DNA of 48,161 bases. Source: an uncultured Paracoccaceae bacterium. GTDB taxonomy: Bacteria; Pseudomonadota; Alphaproteobacteria; Rhodobacterales; Rhodobacteraceae. Both the position numbers and the translations under genes were made by a program. Every line of letters begins with the position of its first letter. Within the stretch, counting starts at the first letter, position 1. The DNA is taken from positions 1-48,161 of the forward strand of contig CAJIZW010000031.1 of NCBI GenBank assembly GCA_905181985.1, written 5' to 3'. The notes under the pieces were generated by a model that worked only from the letters and a program-made list of their open reading frames with translations, was not told the origin of the DNA and ran no database searches. Shown here piece after piece: positions 47,340 through 48,161 of the stretch.

Positions 47340-47453
47340 ATGATATTTACCGTAAGAACAATTCTATTAATTTTGTCTTCACTTGTATTAGTAGTATCAG
47401 TTTTTGCAATAGTTAGCATCAACTTAGGCAACCGTGGTAATTCACTTTATTAA
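47340..47453 (+). CDS. Possible 37-aa single-TM small protein (not in the supplied ORF list)
   Basis: MIFTVRTILLILSSLVLVVSVFAIVSINLGNRGNSLY*; ATG to TAA in the EamA-pcaC intergenic region. Confidence 0.35.
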   Translation: MIFTVRTILLILSSLVLVVSVFAIVSINLGNRGNSLY

Positions 47454-47517
47454 TTTTGTCCTTTGTTAAATGTTAAAAAATTAACTAATGTAAAAGAGAG
47501 ACAACCAGGAGGTCCTT

Positions 47518-47898
47518 ATGCCAGATAAATTCAATAATGGAATGTTAACCCGCCGAAAGGTACTAGGTGACAAACACGTAGACAAAGCCTTGAAGCAAAA
47601 AACAAACTTTGATGAACCATTCCAAAATTTAATTACAGAGAGCGCCTGGGGAACTGTTTGGGCAAATGAAGCAATTAGCCTTAGAGAGAGATCAATGATA
47701 ACGTTGGCTCTCCTTGCTGCAACTGGAAATTTTGATGAAATACCAATGCATATCAGGGCAACTGCAAATACTGGTGCTTCTAAAGAAGATATCCGAGAAG
47801 CTTTTATGCATGTAGCTATTTACGCAGGAGTGCCCAAAGCAAACCATGCATTTAAGGTTGCGAAAGAGGCTTATGAAGATATGGAAATTACTGAATGA
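47518..47898 (+). CDS. pcaC: 4-carboxymuconolactone decarboxylase
   Basis: RRKVLGDKHVDKALKQK; WGTVWANEAISLRERSMITLALLAA; AxxHIRATANTGAS; SD aggaggt upstream. Confidence 0.94.
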   Translation: MPDKFNNGMLTRRKVLGDKHVDKALKQKTNFDEPFQNLITESAWGTVWANEAISLRERSMITLALLAATGNFDEIPMHIRATANTGASKEDIREAFMHVAIYAGVPKANHAFKVAKEAYEDMEITE

Positions 47899-48161
47899 AG
47901 TCTCAAACACCAGCAGGTAGGTACTTAAAGAGAGATAGATCTTGGCACCCCAAGGCACTAAGTTCTCTATACAAATCTAGTATTTATAGATCCCCACAAT
48001 CAAAGCTTATCTCTTTCCCAGCAACCCTAAGTGAGGAAACCGGACCAGTCTTTGGACACGATCTGATAGGTAAACTTGATAATAACCTAATACATAACTA
48101 CGCTCAGCGAGGGCACGCAGCAATCGGTTCACGAATTATAATCTTTGGTCGCCTTATAGAT
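47895..48161 (+). CDS. pcaH: Protocatechuate 3,4-dioxygenase beta subunit, truncated by the window end
   Basis: ATGA overlap with pcaC; MKSQTPAGRYLKRDRSWHPKALSSLYKSSIYRSPQSKLISFPATLSEETGPVFGHDLIGKLDNNLIHNY fits the PcaH N-terminus. Confidence 0.88.
   Translation, partial: MKSQTPAGRYLKRDRSWHPKALSSLYKSSIYRSPQSKLISFPATLSEETGPVFGHDLIGKLDNNLIHNYAQRGHAAIGSRIIIFGRLID

Noticed and set aside
1-48161. CRISPR arrays, tRNA/rRNA genes, IS elements, toxin-antitoxin or phage defence genes
   Set aside because: Looked for by eye in intergenic regions and ORF products; nothing supported. A tRNAscan-SE/Infernal run would be needed to exclude small RNAs fully.

Overview
48 kb window of an AT-rich alphaproteobacterial chromosome, probably a marine lineage. 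The taxon is inferred from gene content (soxBDAG, puuD, Mur/Fur-sitABCD, preTA, pca), not searched. No tRNA, rRNA, CRISPR, phage or IS element could be supported. Main blocks: (1) a bioY that appears frameshifted at an 8-nt homopolymer, an SDR, an ATM1-type ABC exporter, a LysM protein with an 87-bp tandem repeat, a LOG-family protein and Fe/Mn-SOD; (2) heterotetrameric sarcosine oxidase soxBDAG; (3) ruvX-DUF1289, and aroE-dusA-(Fe/2OG dioxygenase-like protein); (4) a Mur/Fur regulator divergent from a sitABCD Mn/Zn/Fe ABC transporter; (5) urate degradation (puuD, uraH, uraD, ureidoglycine aminohydrolase, allA); (6) a thiol-redox and cytochrome c maturation block (DsbA-like, DsbD/ScsB-like, ccmFGHI); (7) reductive pyrimidine catabolism (beta-ureidopropionase-like M20 hydrolase, dihydropyrimidinase, NMT1-type ABC transporter, RutR-like TetR regulator, preA/preT); (8) a branched-chain amino-acid-type ABC transporter livKHMGF; (9) an EamA permease and the start of a pca operon (pcaC, truncated pcaH). 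Most of this is recognisable metabolism. The observations most worth a second look are: a degenerate duplication of the sitB 5' end that forms an 18-aa mini-ORF joined to both neighbours by ATGA overlaps; a palindrome shared upstream of the two pyrimidine operons (candidate RutR-like box); the bioY frameshift; a GC-rich structured element upstream of ccmF; an uncharacterised dioxygenase-like protein in an operon with dusA; and a LivF with a long extra N-terminus. I did not find convincing evidence of a wholly new multi-gene system.
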